A stretch of 11,195 nt of DNA. It comes from Chloroflexota bacterium. Lineage in GTDB: Bacteria; Chloroflexota; Dehalococcoidia; Dehalococcoidales; WRFJ01. Shown here in pieces: positions 1-6,733 of this stretch. The DNA lies in contig WRFJ01000018.1 of the NCBI GenBank assembly GCA_009778865.1, positions 1 to 11,195 on the forward strand, written 5' to 3'. Position numbers and translations under genes: made by a program. Positions within the stretch are counted from its first letter, which is position 1, and every line of letters starts with the position of its first letter. Under the pieces are notes generated by a model. It was given only the letters and a program-made list of their open reading frames with translations. It ran no database searches and was not told the DNA's origin.

Positions 1-1022
1 CGCTGGTATCAGATGTCTCATATTCGGTGCGATGGTCTTTAACCATATGATAAGGATGCAGCACATAAGAACGAATTTGATTTCCCCAGGCCGCTGCCAC
101 ATTTTGCCCTTTTAAACGAGCCTTTTCGGCAGCCTCCTGCTGTAAAGCTATAGCCAAAAGTTTGCCGTGCAAAATGCGGAAGGCACTTTCTTTATTTTGC
201 AGCTGTGAACGTTCGGTTTGTGAAGTAACGGCTATACCGGTAGGTATATGTATAATACGCACAGCCGTAGATACTTTTTGCACGTTTTGTCCGCCGGGAC
301 CGCTGGAACGAAAAGTCTCTATTTTAACATCAGCCGGATTTATAGTTACCTCAGTATCGTTATCTATTAAAGGCGTTATCTCTACTTTAGCAAAAGAAGT
401 ATGGCGAGCGTGATCGGCATCAAAGGGAGATAAGCGCACTAAACGATGCGTGCCGCGCTCAGCTTTTAAATGACCGTAAACATAAGACCCTTCTATCTCC
501 ATGGTTAAGCTTTTAATGCCGGCTTCCTCACCATCAGAACAGTCTAATATTTGTGCGCTAAAACCACGCAGCTCGGCCCATTTTAAATACATATTGGCCA
601 GCATAGAAGCAAAATCCTGCGAATCTACGCCGCCGGCTCCGGCATGTACTGCCAAAATAGCACCGCTTTCATCGTACTTACCGCTAAAAGATTGTTGAAA
701 TTCTAAAGCAGCTATCTGTTCTTCAACGTGATTTAACTCTTTGACCAGTTCGTCATATAAATCAGCGTCATCAGTACACAGTAATTCTGCAACATCCAGA
801 AGAGATTTTTCTGCTGTTTGCAGATCATTAATTTTATTATTGATATAACTAAGGCGACTCATAACTGTGCGCGCCTTACGGTTGTCAGACCAAAAATCAG
901 CAGCCAGACTTCGCTTCTGTAAAGCTATAGATTCCTGGCTCAGGGTATCTATTTCAAAGAGACCTCCGCAAGAGATTTAAACGCTCTTGCAAAGTTTTAC
1001 TGTTATTGATAAGCTCCTGCAT
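1..1022 (-). CDS. prfB: Peptide chain release factor 2, +1 programmed frameshift, C-terminus cut by window edge
   Basis: Release factor 2 recognises UGA and UAA stop codons and triggers peptidyl-tRNA hydrolysis on the ribosome. The RF2-specific stop-recognition tripeptide SPF lies at residues 198-200 (within VRLSPFDAD) and the catalytic GGQ at 243-245 (SSGPGGQNVQKV, nt 287-295). The C-terminal WGNQIRSYVLHPY block runs into the window edge. The start is ATG at 1022 with an AAGGA Shine-Dalgarno six bases upstream. The zero frame gives 22 codons and then TGA at 956-954; the rest of RF2 continues in the +1 frame from 955, as expected for RF2 autoregulation, so the gene is intact rather than broken. 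About 340 residues are visible; the E. coli protein has 365, so roughly 20-25 residues are off the left edge. It is transcribed away from rpsP from its own promoter. Confidence 0.97.
950..970 (-). promoter_or_regulatory. prfB: RF2 programmed +1 frameshift site
   Basis: Read on the minus strand, the site is CGGAGG-TCT-CTT-TGA-A: an internal Shine-Dalgarno (GGAGG), a three-base spacer, the slippery CTT codon and an in-frame TGA (956-954). This matches the known bacterial RF2 site (AGGGGG-TAT-CTT-TGA-C) in order and spacing. When RF2 is scarce the ribosome pauses at TGA and slips +1, reading CTT then GAA, and makes full-length RF2. The base after the stop is A here, rather than the commonly seen C. 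That the frame switches exactly here is seen directly; the mechanism is known from the family. Confidence 0.95.
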
Positions 1023-1043
1023 GCCTGTTCCTTAATGTATACC

Positions 1044-1072
1044 AGCGTTAGCAAAGGATTGCTAATACCGCT
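1044..1072 (-). other. Hairpin in prfB 5' leader
   Basis: TTAGCAA (1048-1054) pairs with TTGCTAA (1059-1065) around a four-base loop, and outer AGCG/CGCT (1044-1047 / 1069-1072) can extend the stem past a three-base bulge. It lies between the proposed prfB promoter and the prfB start, so it would be in the leader RNA. No U-run follows, so it is not a terminator. Its function is unknown. Confidence 0.4.
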
Positions 1073-1108
1073 GTTTTATACTTATAATATATGAGACGGT
1101 GTTTTATA

Positions 1109-1137
1109 ATTATACGTTTACTAAACGTATTTTACAA
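1109..1137 (-). promoter_or_regulatory. prfB promoter (TTGTAA-17-TATAAT)
   Basis: On the minus strand, TTGTAA (1137-1132) is followed after exactly 17 bases by a consensus TATAAT (1114-1109). The expected transcription start is near 1102, giving prfB a leader of about 80 nt. The spacer and the -10 box carry a perfect palindrome (separate entry), so this promoter could be regulated. Confidence 0.65.
1112..1130. promoter_or_regulatory. Perfect 19-nt palindrome, candidate operator
   Basis: ATACGTTTA (1112-1120) and TAAACGTAT (1122-1130) are exact reverse complements around a single central C. The element sits between and over the -35/-10 boxes of the prfB promoter, a typical repressor position. 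The half-site CGTTTAC recurs at 1139-1145, in the short gap between the two divergent -35 boxes. The regulator is not identified. Confidence 0.5.
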
Positions 1138-1148
1138 CCGTTTACAAG

Positions 1149-1177
1149 TTGACTTTCAAAGTAAATTACGGCATAAT
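1149..1177 (+). promoter_or_regulatory. rpsP promoter (TTGACT-17-CATAAT)
   Basis: TTGACT (1149-1154) and CATAAT (1172-1177) are separated by 17 bases, a good sigma70-type match. The predicted start near 1184 gives a leader of about 32 nt before rpsP. The -35 box is only 11 bases from the -35 box of the divergent prfB promoter. Confidence 0.65.
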
Positions 1178-1215
1178 TATTAAATCACTAAAATACAAGA
1201 GGAAAAAACCAAGGA

Positions 1216-1455
1216 ATGCTGAAAATTAGGCTCAGAAGAATGGGCGCCGTTCAAAAACCTCAATACCGCGTGGTGGTAGCCGAATCCACTACTCCTAGAG
1301 ATGGTGCTTTTGTAGAAATTATTGGCACTTACAACCCTTTAACCGACCCGGAAACTTTTAAAGTCAATGAACAAAAAGTTAAGTATTGGATATCCAAGGG
1401 AGCTCAGCCTTCCGACACAGTCAAGAGACTGCTGACGAAAGCGCAAATTATATAG
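1216..1455 (+). CDS. rpsP: 30S ribosomal protein S16
   Basis: Small ribosomal protein S16, a 16S rRNA-binding protein needed for 30S assembly. The 79-residue length is normal for the family. The diagnostic N-terminus MLKIRLRRMGAVQKPQYRVV, the R-x-G-x-F-V-E-I-I-G-T-Y-N-P block (residues 29-41) and the K-V-x-Y-W-I-S-K-G-A-Q-P-S-D-T-V block are all present. An AAGAGGA Shine-Dalgarno (1197-1203) lies about 12 bases before the ATG, somewhat far; a closer AAGGA abuts the start codon and is too near to act. It is first in the rpsP-khpA unit, driven by the promoter at 1149-1177. Confidence 0.97.
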   Translation: MLKIRLRRMGAVQKPQYRVVVAESTTPRDGAFVEIIGTYNPLTDPETFKVNEQKVKYWISKGAQPSDTVKRLLTKAQII

Positions 1456-1486
1456 CTTTAGTCCTAAAAAGGAGAAACCGCCAAAA

Positions 1487-1714
1487 ATGAAAGAACTCGT
1501 CGAGTACATCGCCAAAAACCTAGCCGACAACCCCGATGCCGTGGTGGTGACTGAAGAGAATACCGAGGAAGGTATTATTGTAAAGCTACAGGTTGCCGAA
1601 GAAGATAAGGGCCGCATTATCGGTAAACAAGGCAGAATTGCTCAGGCTATGCGCACTATTATCCGCGTAAAAGCAGCCAAAGCCGGACTCCGCGCCAACG
1701 TAGAAATTTTATAG
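1487..1714 (+). CDS. khpA: KH-domain RNA-binding protein KhpA (YlqC family)
   Basis: A 75-residue single KH-domain protein. The nucleic-acid-binding loop G-K-Q-G is at residues 46-49 in the typical context GRIIGKQGRIAQAMRTIIR. Length and position directly after rpsP match the KhpA/YlqC family. In Firmicutes KhpA binds RNA with KhpB and affects cell elongation; that role is not shown here. The Shine-Dalgarno AAGGAG (1469-1474) lies 12 bases before the ATG, the same long spacing as rpsP. The gap to rpsP is 31 nt, so the two are probably cotranscribed. A stem with a U-run follows the stop codon. Confidence 0.93.
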   Translation: MKELVEYIAKNLADNPDAVVVTEENTEEGIIVKLQVAEEDKGRIIGKQGRIAQAMRTIIRVKAAKAGLRANVEIL

Positions 1715-1728
1715 TTGACAAAAAGACT

Positions 1729-1798
1729 AAAAAGACGCAAAAACTTTTTTAACCCCTACAGATGTTTAGCAAGGGAAAATGGTGTTGCGTCTTTTTTT
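1729..1798 (+). terminator. Long-loop terminator after khpA
   Basis: AAAAAGACGCAA (1729-1740) is the exact complement of TTGCGTCTTTTT (1785-1796), and T residues run on to 1798. The 12-bp stem with a U-tract resembles a factor-independent terminator, but the 44-nt loop is unusually long. A second copy of AAAAAGAC at 1720-1727 could compete for the same 3' arm. The element separates rpsP-khpA from rimM and could be partial or conditional. Confidence 0.6.
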
Positions 1799-1812
1799 AT
1801 TTATGAGATAAT
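1785..1812 (+). promoter_or_regulatory. Candidate rimM promoter overlapping the terminator
   Basis: GATAAT (1807-1812) lies 16 bases after TTGCGT (1785-1790). The -35 candidate is the 3' arm of the khpA terminator stem. The predicted start (about 1819-1821) falls on the rimM ATG. The -35 match is only moderate. Confidence 0.4.
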
Positions 1813-1820
1813 TCATTAAT

Positions 1821-2321
1821 ATGGACAAAAAACTTTTCCCGGTGGGTAAAATCACTACCATCCGCAGTTTTAAAGGCGAAATTAAAGTGTGGGCTTATGC
1901 CGACCATAGTCCCTACTTTAATATCATGCGTCAAATATTTATCAATCAGCAGACCTACACTATTACTTCTTCCCTGCCCTATAAAAACGCTTTCTTTTAT
2001 CTAAAACTAGATGGCATAGATGATGAAACCGGTGCACGGGCTTTGGTGGGCGGTGAAGTGGCTATTGCTGAAGAAGAACGACAGGAATTAAGTACTGATG
2101 AATACTTACTGAAAGACCTTATCGGCATGAATGTACACACTAAAGACGGCTCTTATCAGGGCAAGCTTACCGAAGTGCTATTTTGTCCAGCTAATGATGT
2201 ATACGTGGTAGTTAAAGACGGCAAGGAAAGTTTAATCCCGGCCGTTAAAGATATAGTTAAAAAAGTAGACACCAAAAAACGTCTTATGATTATAGAGCCG
2301 GCTATCGGCATGTTAAATTAA
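1821..2321 (+). CDS. rimM: Ribosome maturation factor RimM
   Basis: RimM assists late maturation of the 30S subunit head and binds ribosomal protein S19. The 166-residue length is normal. The N-terminal beta-barrel domain (about residues 5-88) begins with VGKITTIRSFKGEIKVW, matching the family's VGxIxxxxGxxGExKV. A PRC-barrel domain (about 94-165) follows, with DEYLLKDLIGMNV, ANDVYVV (124-130) and LIPAVKDIVKKVD (138-150). No Shine-Dalgarno precedes the ATG; the sequence before it is AT-rich and carries a possible -10 box, so the mRNA may be leaderless. In many bacteria rimM is followed by trmD and rplS; here it is followed by a strong terminator and convergent genes instead. Confidence 0.95.
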   Translation: MDKKLFPVGKITTIRSFKGEIKVWAYADHSPYFNIMRQIFINQQTYTITSSLPYKNAFFYLKLDGIDDETGARALVGGEVAIAEEERQELSTDEYLLKDLIGMNVHTKDGSYQGKLTEVLFCPANDVYVVVKDGKESLIPAVKDIVKKVDTKKRLMIIEPAIGMLN

Positions 2322-2367
2322 AACACCTTACTTTATTTATTGATATCTAATTATTACAATGTGTTCA

Positions 2368-2429
2368 TCCATTCAAACCAAAAAGCTCGGAACTAGTTAT
2401 AGTATTCCGAGCTTTTTGGTTTGAATGGA
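2368..2429. terminator. Bidirectional terminator, 25-bp perfect hairpin
   Basis: Arms 2368-2392 and 2405-2429 are perfect reverse complements over 25 bp, with a 12-nt loop. The inner part is a GC-containing stem (GCTCGGAA/TTCCGAGC) flanked by AAAAA on one side and TTTTT on the other, so it can work as a terminator in both directions. It lies between the convergent ends of rimM and atpC. The outer 11-12 bp (CCATTCAAACC) make the stem longer than a typical terminator. Confidence 0.85.
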
Positions 2430-2466
2430 CTTATGTTACAGCCCATTAGTTTTATAAAAAAGTCGA

Positions 2467-2880
2467 TTAATTATTTTTACGACGTTTATTAGCCACTTTA
2501 ACACGAGTCAGTGCTCTAGCTAAGGCCGCCTCGGCAGCCGCAGCATCCAAACCGCCACCAGTCTTATCACTCATATTGGCTTTAGCCCTCTCCATAGCTT
2601 CTTGAGCACGAGCAATATCAATTTCGTCAGCACGTTCAGCCGAATCGGCTAAGATTATAACACGCTCGGGGCGTACTTCCAAAAAGCCGCCTGAAACAGC
2701 AAAAAATTGCGGCTGTTTGTCGGTCACAACTACAATCTCGCCGGGACGCAAAGTAGTCATCAAAGGGGCATGTTTAGGTAAAATACCCATATCACCCTCT
2801 TGACCGGGAACGTTTACTTCATCAACATCGCCCTCAAAAATTAAGCGCTCAGCAGTTACAATTTGTAGTTTGATAGGCAC
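2467..2880 (-). CDS. atpC: F1Fo ATP synthase epsilon subunit
   Basis: Epsilon is part of the central stalk of F1 and can inhibit ATP hydrolysis. The 137 residues hold an N-terminal beta-sandwich (about 1-84; GDVDEVNVPGQEGDMGILPKHAPL and the AVSGGFLEV strand) and a C-terminal two-helix domain (about 87-135). The sequence IDIARA (87-92) fits the I/L-D-x-x-R-A motif used for ATP binding by some bacterial epsilon subunits, suggesting but not proving nucleotide control. The start is GTG at 2880 with AAGGAG six bases upstream. It is the last gene of the atp operon, 27 nt after atpD, and ends before the bidirectional hairpin. Confidence 0.96.
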   Translation of the reverse strand: MPIKLQIVTAERLIFEGDVDEVNVPGQEGDMGILPKHAPLMTTLRPGEIVVVTDKQPQFFAVSGGFLEVRPERVIILADSAERADEIDIARAQEAMERAKANMSDKTGGGLDAAAAEAALARALTRVKVANKRRKNN

Positions 2881-2907
2881 TTTAAGCTCCTTATGCTACG
2901 GCTATTT

Positions 2908-4302
2908 TTAGGCCTTTTGCATTTCTTCGGCTACTTTTATAACGTCCTCAATGCTGCCGGCCATATAAAAAGCCTGCTCGGGAAGATCATCATACTTGCC
3001 TTCCAAAATCTCTTTAAAGCTGCGAATGGTATCTTTTAAAGACACGTAGCGGCCAGCACGACCGGTGAAAACTTCACCTACAAAGAATGGCTGAGATAAA
3101 AAGCGCTGCAGTTTGCGGGCTCTAGCCACCGTAATTTTATCTTCTTCGGAAAGCTCTTCCACACCCAAAATAGCGATAACATCCTGCAAATCTTTATATT
3201 TTTGAAGCACTCTTTGCACTTCAGAAGCAATATAGTAATGCTCTTCACCCACCACTTGAGGGTCCAAAGAACGAGATGAAGAAGCCAATGGGTCTACTGC
3301 CGGGAAGAGAGCCTGGGAAGCCAAGCCGCGGTCCAAAGCAATAACAGCATCCAAATGGCCGAAAGTAGCCACCACACCGGGATCGGTGTAATCGTCAGCT
3401 GGAACATAAACAGCCTGGAAAGAAGTAATTGAACCATTCTTGGTGGTGGTGATTCTTTCCTGTAAAGCACCCATCTCTGTAGCCAGGGTAGGTTGGTAAC
3501 CTACCGCCGAAGGCATACGACCTAGCTGAGCTGACACTTCCATACCGGCCAGAGTATAACGATAAATGTTGTCCACAAACAAAAGTACATCTTGATGATC
3601 TTTGTCGCGGAAATACTCGGCCATGGTCAAGCCGGACAAAGCTACGCGTAAACGTACTGCCGGCAACTCATTCATTTGACCGAAAACCATGGCGGTTTTG
3701 GCGATAACGCCGGACTCAGTCATTTCCACCCACAGGTCGTTACCTTCGCGGGAGCGTTCACCCACCCCAACAAAAACAGAGTAACCACCATGCTCAGTAG
3801 CAATGTTACGAATAAGCTCCTGAATAACCACCGTTTTGCCTACACCGGCACCACCGTAAGCCCCGATTTTACCGCCTCTGGCAAAGGGCACCAGCAAGTC
3901 TAACACTTTAATACCGGTTTCCAAAGTCTGCGGTGTGGTCACCTGCTCATCAAAAGCTGGGGCATTGCGATGAATGGGCCACTTTTCGACAGCGTTTACT
4001 TCGCCTTTACCGTCTAAGGGCTGGCCCATCACGTTAAATATGCGCCCCAGCACGCTTTCACCAACCGGAACTGATATGGGGGCGTTGGTGTCAACAGCCG
4101 TAGCACCACGGGCAAGACCTTCAGTCGGCAATAAAGCCAGACAACGGGCTACGCCGTCGCCTACATGCGATTGTACTTCCATGAGAATTTTCGTGTCACC
4201 CAACGAGACCTCAACAGCATTGAACACAGCGGGCATTTCATTCTCCGGGAATTTGATGTCCACCACAGTCCCGATGATTTGGGTAACTATACCTTTGGCC
4301 AT
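2908..4302 (-). CDS. atpD: F1Fo ATP synthase beta subunit (catalytic)
   Basis: Beta carries the catalytic nucleotide sites of F1. The 464-residue length is normal. Visible elements are the Walker A loop GGAGVGKT (150-157, K156), the catalytic glutamate in GERSREGNDL (E182), Walker B LLFVDN (240-245, D244), GRMPSAVGYQPTLATEMG, and EELSEED (382-388), equivalent to the DELSEED lever that contacts gamma. All key residues are intact. Small departures from common sequences are TFGHLDA (usually TFAHLDA), VDPLASSSR (usually VDPLDSTSR) and FFVGEVFTG (usually FFVAEVFTG). The start is ATG with GGAGG six bases upstream. It lies 15 nt after atpG. Confidence 0.98.
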   Translation of the reverse strand: MAKGIVTQIIGTVVDIKFPENEMPAVFNAVEVSLGDTKILMEVQSHVGDGVARCLALLPTEGLARGATAVDTNAPISVPVGESVLGRIFNVMGQPLDGKGEVNAVEKWPIHRNAPAFDEQVTTPQTLETGIKVLDLLVPFARGGKIGAYGGAGVGKTVVIQELIRNIATEHGGYSVFVGVGERSREGNDLWVEMTESGVIAKTAMVFGQMNELPAVRLRVALSGLTMAEYFRDKDHQDVLLFVDNIYRYTLAGMEVSAQLGRMPSAVGYQPTLATEMGALQERITTTKNGSITSFQAVYVPADDYTDPGVVATFGHLDAVIALDRGLASQALFPAVDPLASSSRSLDPQVVGEEHYYIASEVQRVLQKYKDLQDVIAILGVEELSEEDKITVARARKLQRFLSQPFFVGEVFTGRAGRYVSLKDTIRSFKEILEGKYDDLPEQAFYMAGSIEDVIKVAEEMQKA

Positions 4303-4317
4303 AAATTTCCTCCAAGA

Positions 4318-5169
4318 CTAGGACAGCGCAGAAGCGCCGCCGATAATATCAAGCATTTCCGTGGTAATAGATTCCTGGCGTGCTTTGTTGTATTGCAAAG
4401 CCAGTTCTTCGACAATTTCGTTAGCATTTTCCGTCGCGCTCTTCATAGCAATCATTCTGGCAGAAAATTCACAGGCAATGGATTCCAAAATAGTCTGATA
4501 AATGCGCGATTCCACATAACGAGGTAAAATTTTATCCAACACGCTAGAAGCGCTGGGCTCGTAAATGTACTCCAAATTAGTACCCTGCGCTCTTTCGGCC
4601 GGCTCCTCAGGCAAAAGTTTAACTATTACCGGTTCCTGTACCATAGTGTTGATAAATTTAGAATAAGCCAAATGCACCTCATCAAATTCACCGTTTATAA
4701 AGCCGTCAATAGCTAAACGAGCAATGGGTAAAGTCTGTAAATAAGAAGGATTTTCACCCAAAATAAACTCAGCTTTAATATTGCGACCGGTGCGGCGCAA
4801 AGCATCAATGCCTTTTTTGCCGACAGCAATATAAACGGTATCTTTGCCTTGACTGCGCTCAAAAGATAAAGATCTGCGATTAATGTTACCAACTAAACCG
4901 CCAGCCATACCTCTGTTAGGAGTAATATGAATAATGGCTATCTTTTTTACCGGACGCGCCTGTAAAAGAGGGTGGGCCTGACCTTTGGGATAAAGAGCGG
5001 CCAGGCTGGCAATAACTTCAGTAATTTTTTCCGAATATGGCCGGCCAGCCAAACCGCGTTCTTGAGCTTTCCTCATTTTAGAAGCAGCAATCATCTCCAT
5101 GGCGTGGGTGATTTTAGCGATGCTTTTAACGCTCTTACGCCGGCGATCAATTTGTCGTATATCAGCCAA
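4318..5169 (-). CDS. atpG: F1Fo ATP synthase gamma subunit
   Basis: Gamma is the rotating shaft inside the alpha3beta3 ring. The 283-residue length is normal. The N-terminal helix IRQIDRRRKSVKSIAKITHAMEMIAASKM and the C-terminal helix with MKSATENANEIVEEL and YNKARQESITTEMLDIIGGA are the conserved coiled coil. The central Rossmann-like part contains NRGMAGGLVGNINR, where most homologues have DRGLCGGLN. The start is TTG at 5169, chosen because AGGAG lies six bases upstream and the translation begins at the family's conserved N-terminus. It lies 31 nt after atpA and 15 nt before atpD. Confidence 0.97.
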   Translation of the reverse strand: MADIRQIDRRRKSVKSIAKITHAMEMIAASKMRKAQERGLAGRPYSEKITEVIASLAALYPKGQAHPLLQARPVKKIAIIHITPNRGMAGGLVGNINRRSLSFERSQGKDTVYIAVGKKGIDALRRTGRNIKAEFILGENPSYLQTLPIARLAIDGFINGEFDEVHLAYSKFINTMVQEPVIVKLLPEEPAERAQGTNLEYIYEPSASSVLDKILPRYVESRIYQTILESIACEFSARMIAMKSATENANEIVEELALQYNKARQESITTEMLDIIGGASALS

Positions 5170-5200
5170 TTTCTTCTCCTAACCGCAACTAAAAACCTGC

Positions 5201-6709
5201 TTAAAAACCAGCTTTAAACTGCTTAATAGCTTCATCTAAAGCTTTGGCAGTATCATCATCCAACACTTTGTTGTCGGTAATCGTTTTTAAGATATCTGCG
5301 TAGTTAGCGGCCATAAATTTCTGTAAGCTGCTTTCAAATTCTTTAATTCTGGCTACCGCAATATCATCTAAGAAACCAAAATTAGCAGCATAGAAGATAG
5401 TTACTTGGTCAGCTAAAGACACCGGACTGTAAACGTTTTGTTTAAAGACTTCGGTTAAACGCTGACCGCGGTCAAGCTGCATCTTGGTGGCTTTATCCAG
5501 TTCGGAAGTACCAAATTGAGCAAAAGCGGCTAAAGCCTGATACTGGGCCATGTCCAGTTTAAGTTTACCGGCCACTTTTTTCATGGCTTTAGTCTGAGCG
5601 CTAGAACCCACGCGAGATACCGATATGCCGATATTAACAGCTGGGCGAACACCCGAATTAAAAAGATCGGTTTCCACAAAAATCTGACCGTCAGTAATAG
5701 AAATAACGTTGGTGGGAATATAAGCCGAAACATCACCGGCTTGAGTTTCAATAATAGGCAGAGCCGTTAAAGAGCCTCCGCCATACTCCTTATTCAAACG
5801 AGCCGCCCGTTCCAACAAGCGAGAGTGCAGATAGAACACATCGCCGGGATAGGCTTCGCGTCCCGGAGGGCGGCGTAAAAGCAGCGACATCTGGCGGTAA
5901 GCCCAAGCATGCTTGCTTAAGTCATCATAAACTACCAAAGCATCTTGGCCCTGATCCATAAAATATTCGCCGATAGAACAGCCTGTAAAAGGGGCTAAGT
6001 ATTGCATGGTCATTGAATCAGAGGCATTAGCCGCCACCACTACCGTATGTTCCATAGCACCATATTTTTCCAAAGTACCGACAATCTGGGCCACTTTGGA
6101 GGCTTTCTGACCTACAGCCACATAAATACAAATTAAGTTTTTACCTTTTTGGTTAATAATAGTATCAATGGCGATAGCCGTTTTGCCGGTGGTTTTATCA
6201 CCAATAATCAGTTCGCGCTGACCGCGGCCGATGGGAATCATAGCATCAATAGCCTTAATACCGGTCTGCACCGGTACATTCACTGATTCTCTGGTAACTA
6301 CACCAGGAGCAATTTTCTCCAGCGGATACATAGCACTGGATTTAATCTGGCCTTTGCCATCAATGGCATTACCTAGCGCGTCAACTACTCTGCCCACTAA
6401 CTCCTCGCCGACGGGAACTTCGGCCACACGGTTAGTGCAACGCACGGTATCACCCTCTCTGATGCTGCTGCTGTCGCCTAAAACCACCACGCCAACCGCC
6501 TCTTCTTCTAAGTTTAAAGCCATGCCCATAACACCACCCGGAAACTCCAGGAGTTCGCTATATTTGGCAGCCTGTAAACCATGAATACGAGCGATACCGT
6601 CGCCAGTTTCAATAACAGTACCCACATCAGCAACAGTGGTAGCCAAGCCAAAATGTTCAATCTGGTCTTTTATAATTGAGACAATATCTTGTCCTTTGGA
6701 AGAAGCCAA
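5201..6709 (-). CDS. atpA: F1Fo ATP synthase alpha subunit
   Basis: Alpha forms the F1 hexamer with beta and binds regulatory nucleotide. The 502-residue length is normal. Elements seen are DGIARIHGL near the N-terminus, the P-loop GDKTTGKT (170-177), the YRQMSLLLRRPPGREAYPGD block (271-290) and the arginine finger R366 in SVSRVGSSAQTKAM, which completes the beta catalytic site. The P-loop has Thr173 where E. coli has Gln172; this position varies among bacteria, so activity is expected. The start is TTG at 6709 with AGGTGG six bases upstream. It lies 24 nt after atpH. Confidence 0.98.
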   Translation of the reverse strand: MASSKGQDIVSIIKDQIEHFGLATTVADVGTVIETGDGIARIHGLQAAKYSELLEFPGGVMGMALNLEEEAVGVVVLGDSSSIREGDTVRCTNRVAEVPVGEELVGRVVDALGNAIDGKGQIKSSAMYPLEKIAPGVVTRESVNVPVQTGIKAIDAMIPIGRGQRELIIGDKTTGKTAIAIDTIINQKGKNLICIYVAVGQKASKVAQIVGTLEKYGAMEHTVVVAANASDSMTMQYLAPFTGCSIGEYFMDQGQDALVVYDDLSKHAWAYRQMSLLLRRPPGREAYPGDVFYLHSRLLERAARLNKEYGGGSLTALPIIETQAGDVSAYIPTNVISITDGQIFVETDLFNSGVRPAVNIGISVSRVGSSAQTKAMKKVAGKLKLDMAQYQALAAFAQFGTSELDKATKMQLDRGQRLTEVFKQNVYSPVSLADQVTIFYAANFGFLDDIAVARIKEFESSLQKFMAANYADILKTITDNKVLDDDTAKALDEAIKQFKAGF

Positions 6710-6733
6710 TCTAGTCCACCTCTTTGCCTTTCG

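Noticed and set aside
162..698. Plus-strand open frames inside prfB
   Set aside because: They are antisense to conserved RF2 motifs (GGQ, SPF).
954..956. Premature stop making prfB a pseudogene
   Set aside because: The stop is embedded in the complete RF2 frameshift signal, and the downstream frame is fully conserved.
1715..1743. TTGACA at 1715-1720 as a rimM promoter
   Set aside because: The -10 position reads CAAAAA, and the transcript would run straight into the terminator.
3974..4527. Overlapping plus-strand open frames across atpD/atpG
   Set aside because: They mirror conserved atp genes on the other strand and have no independent support.
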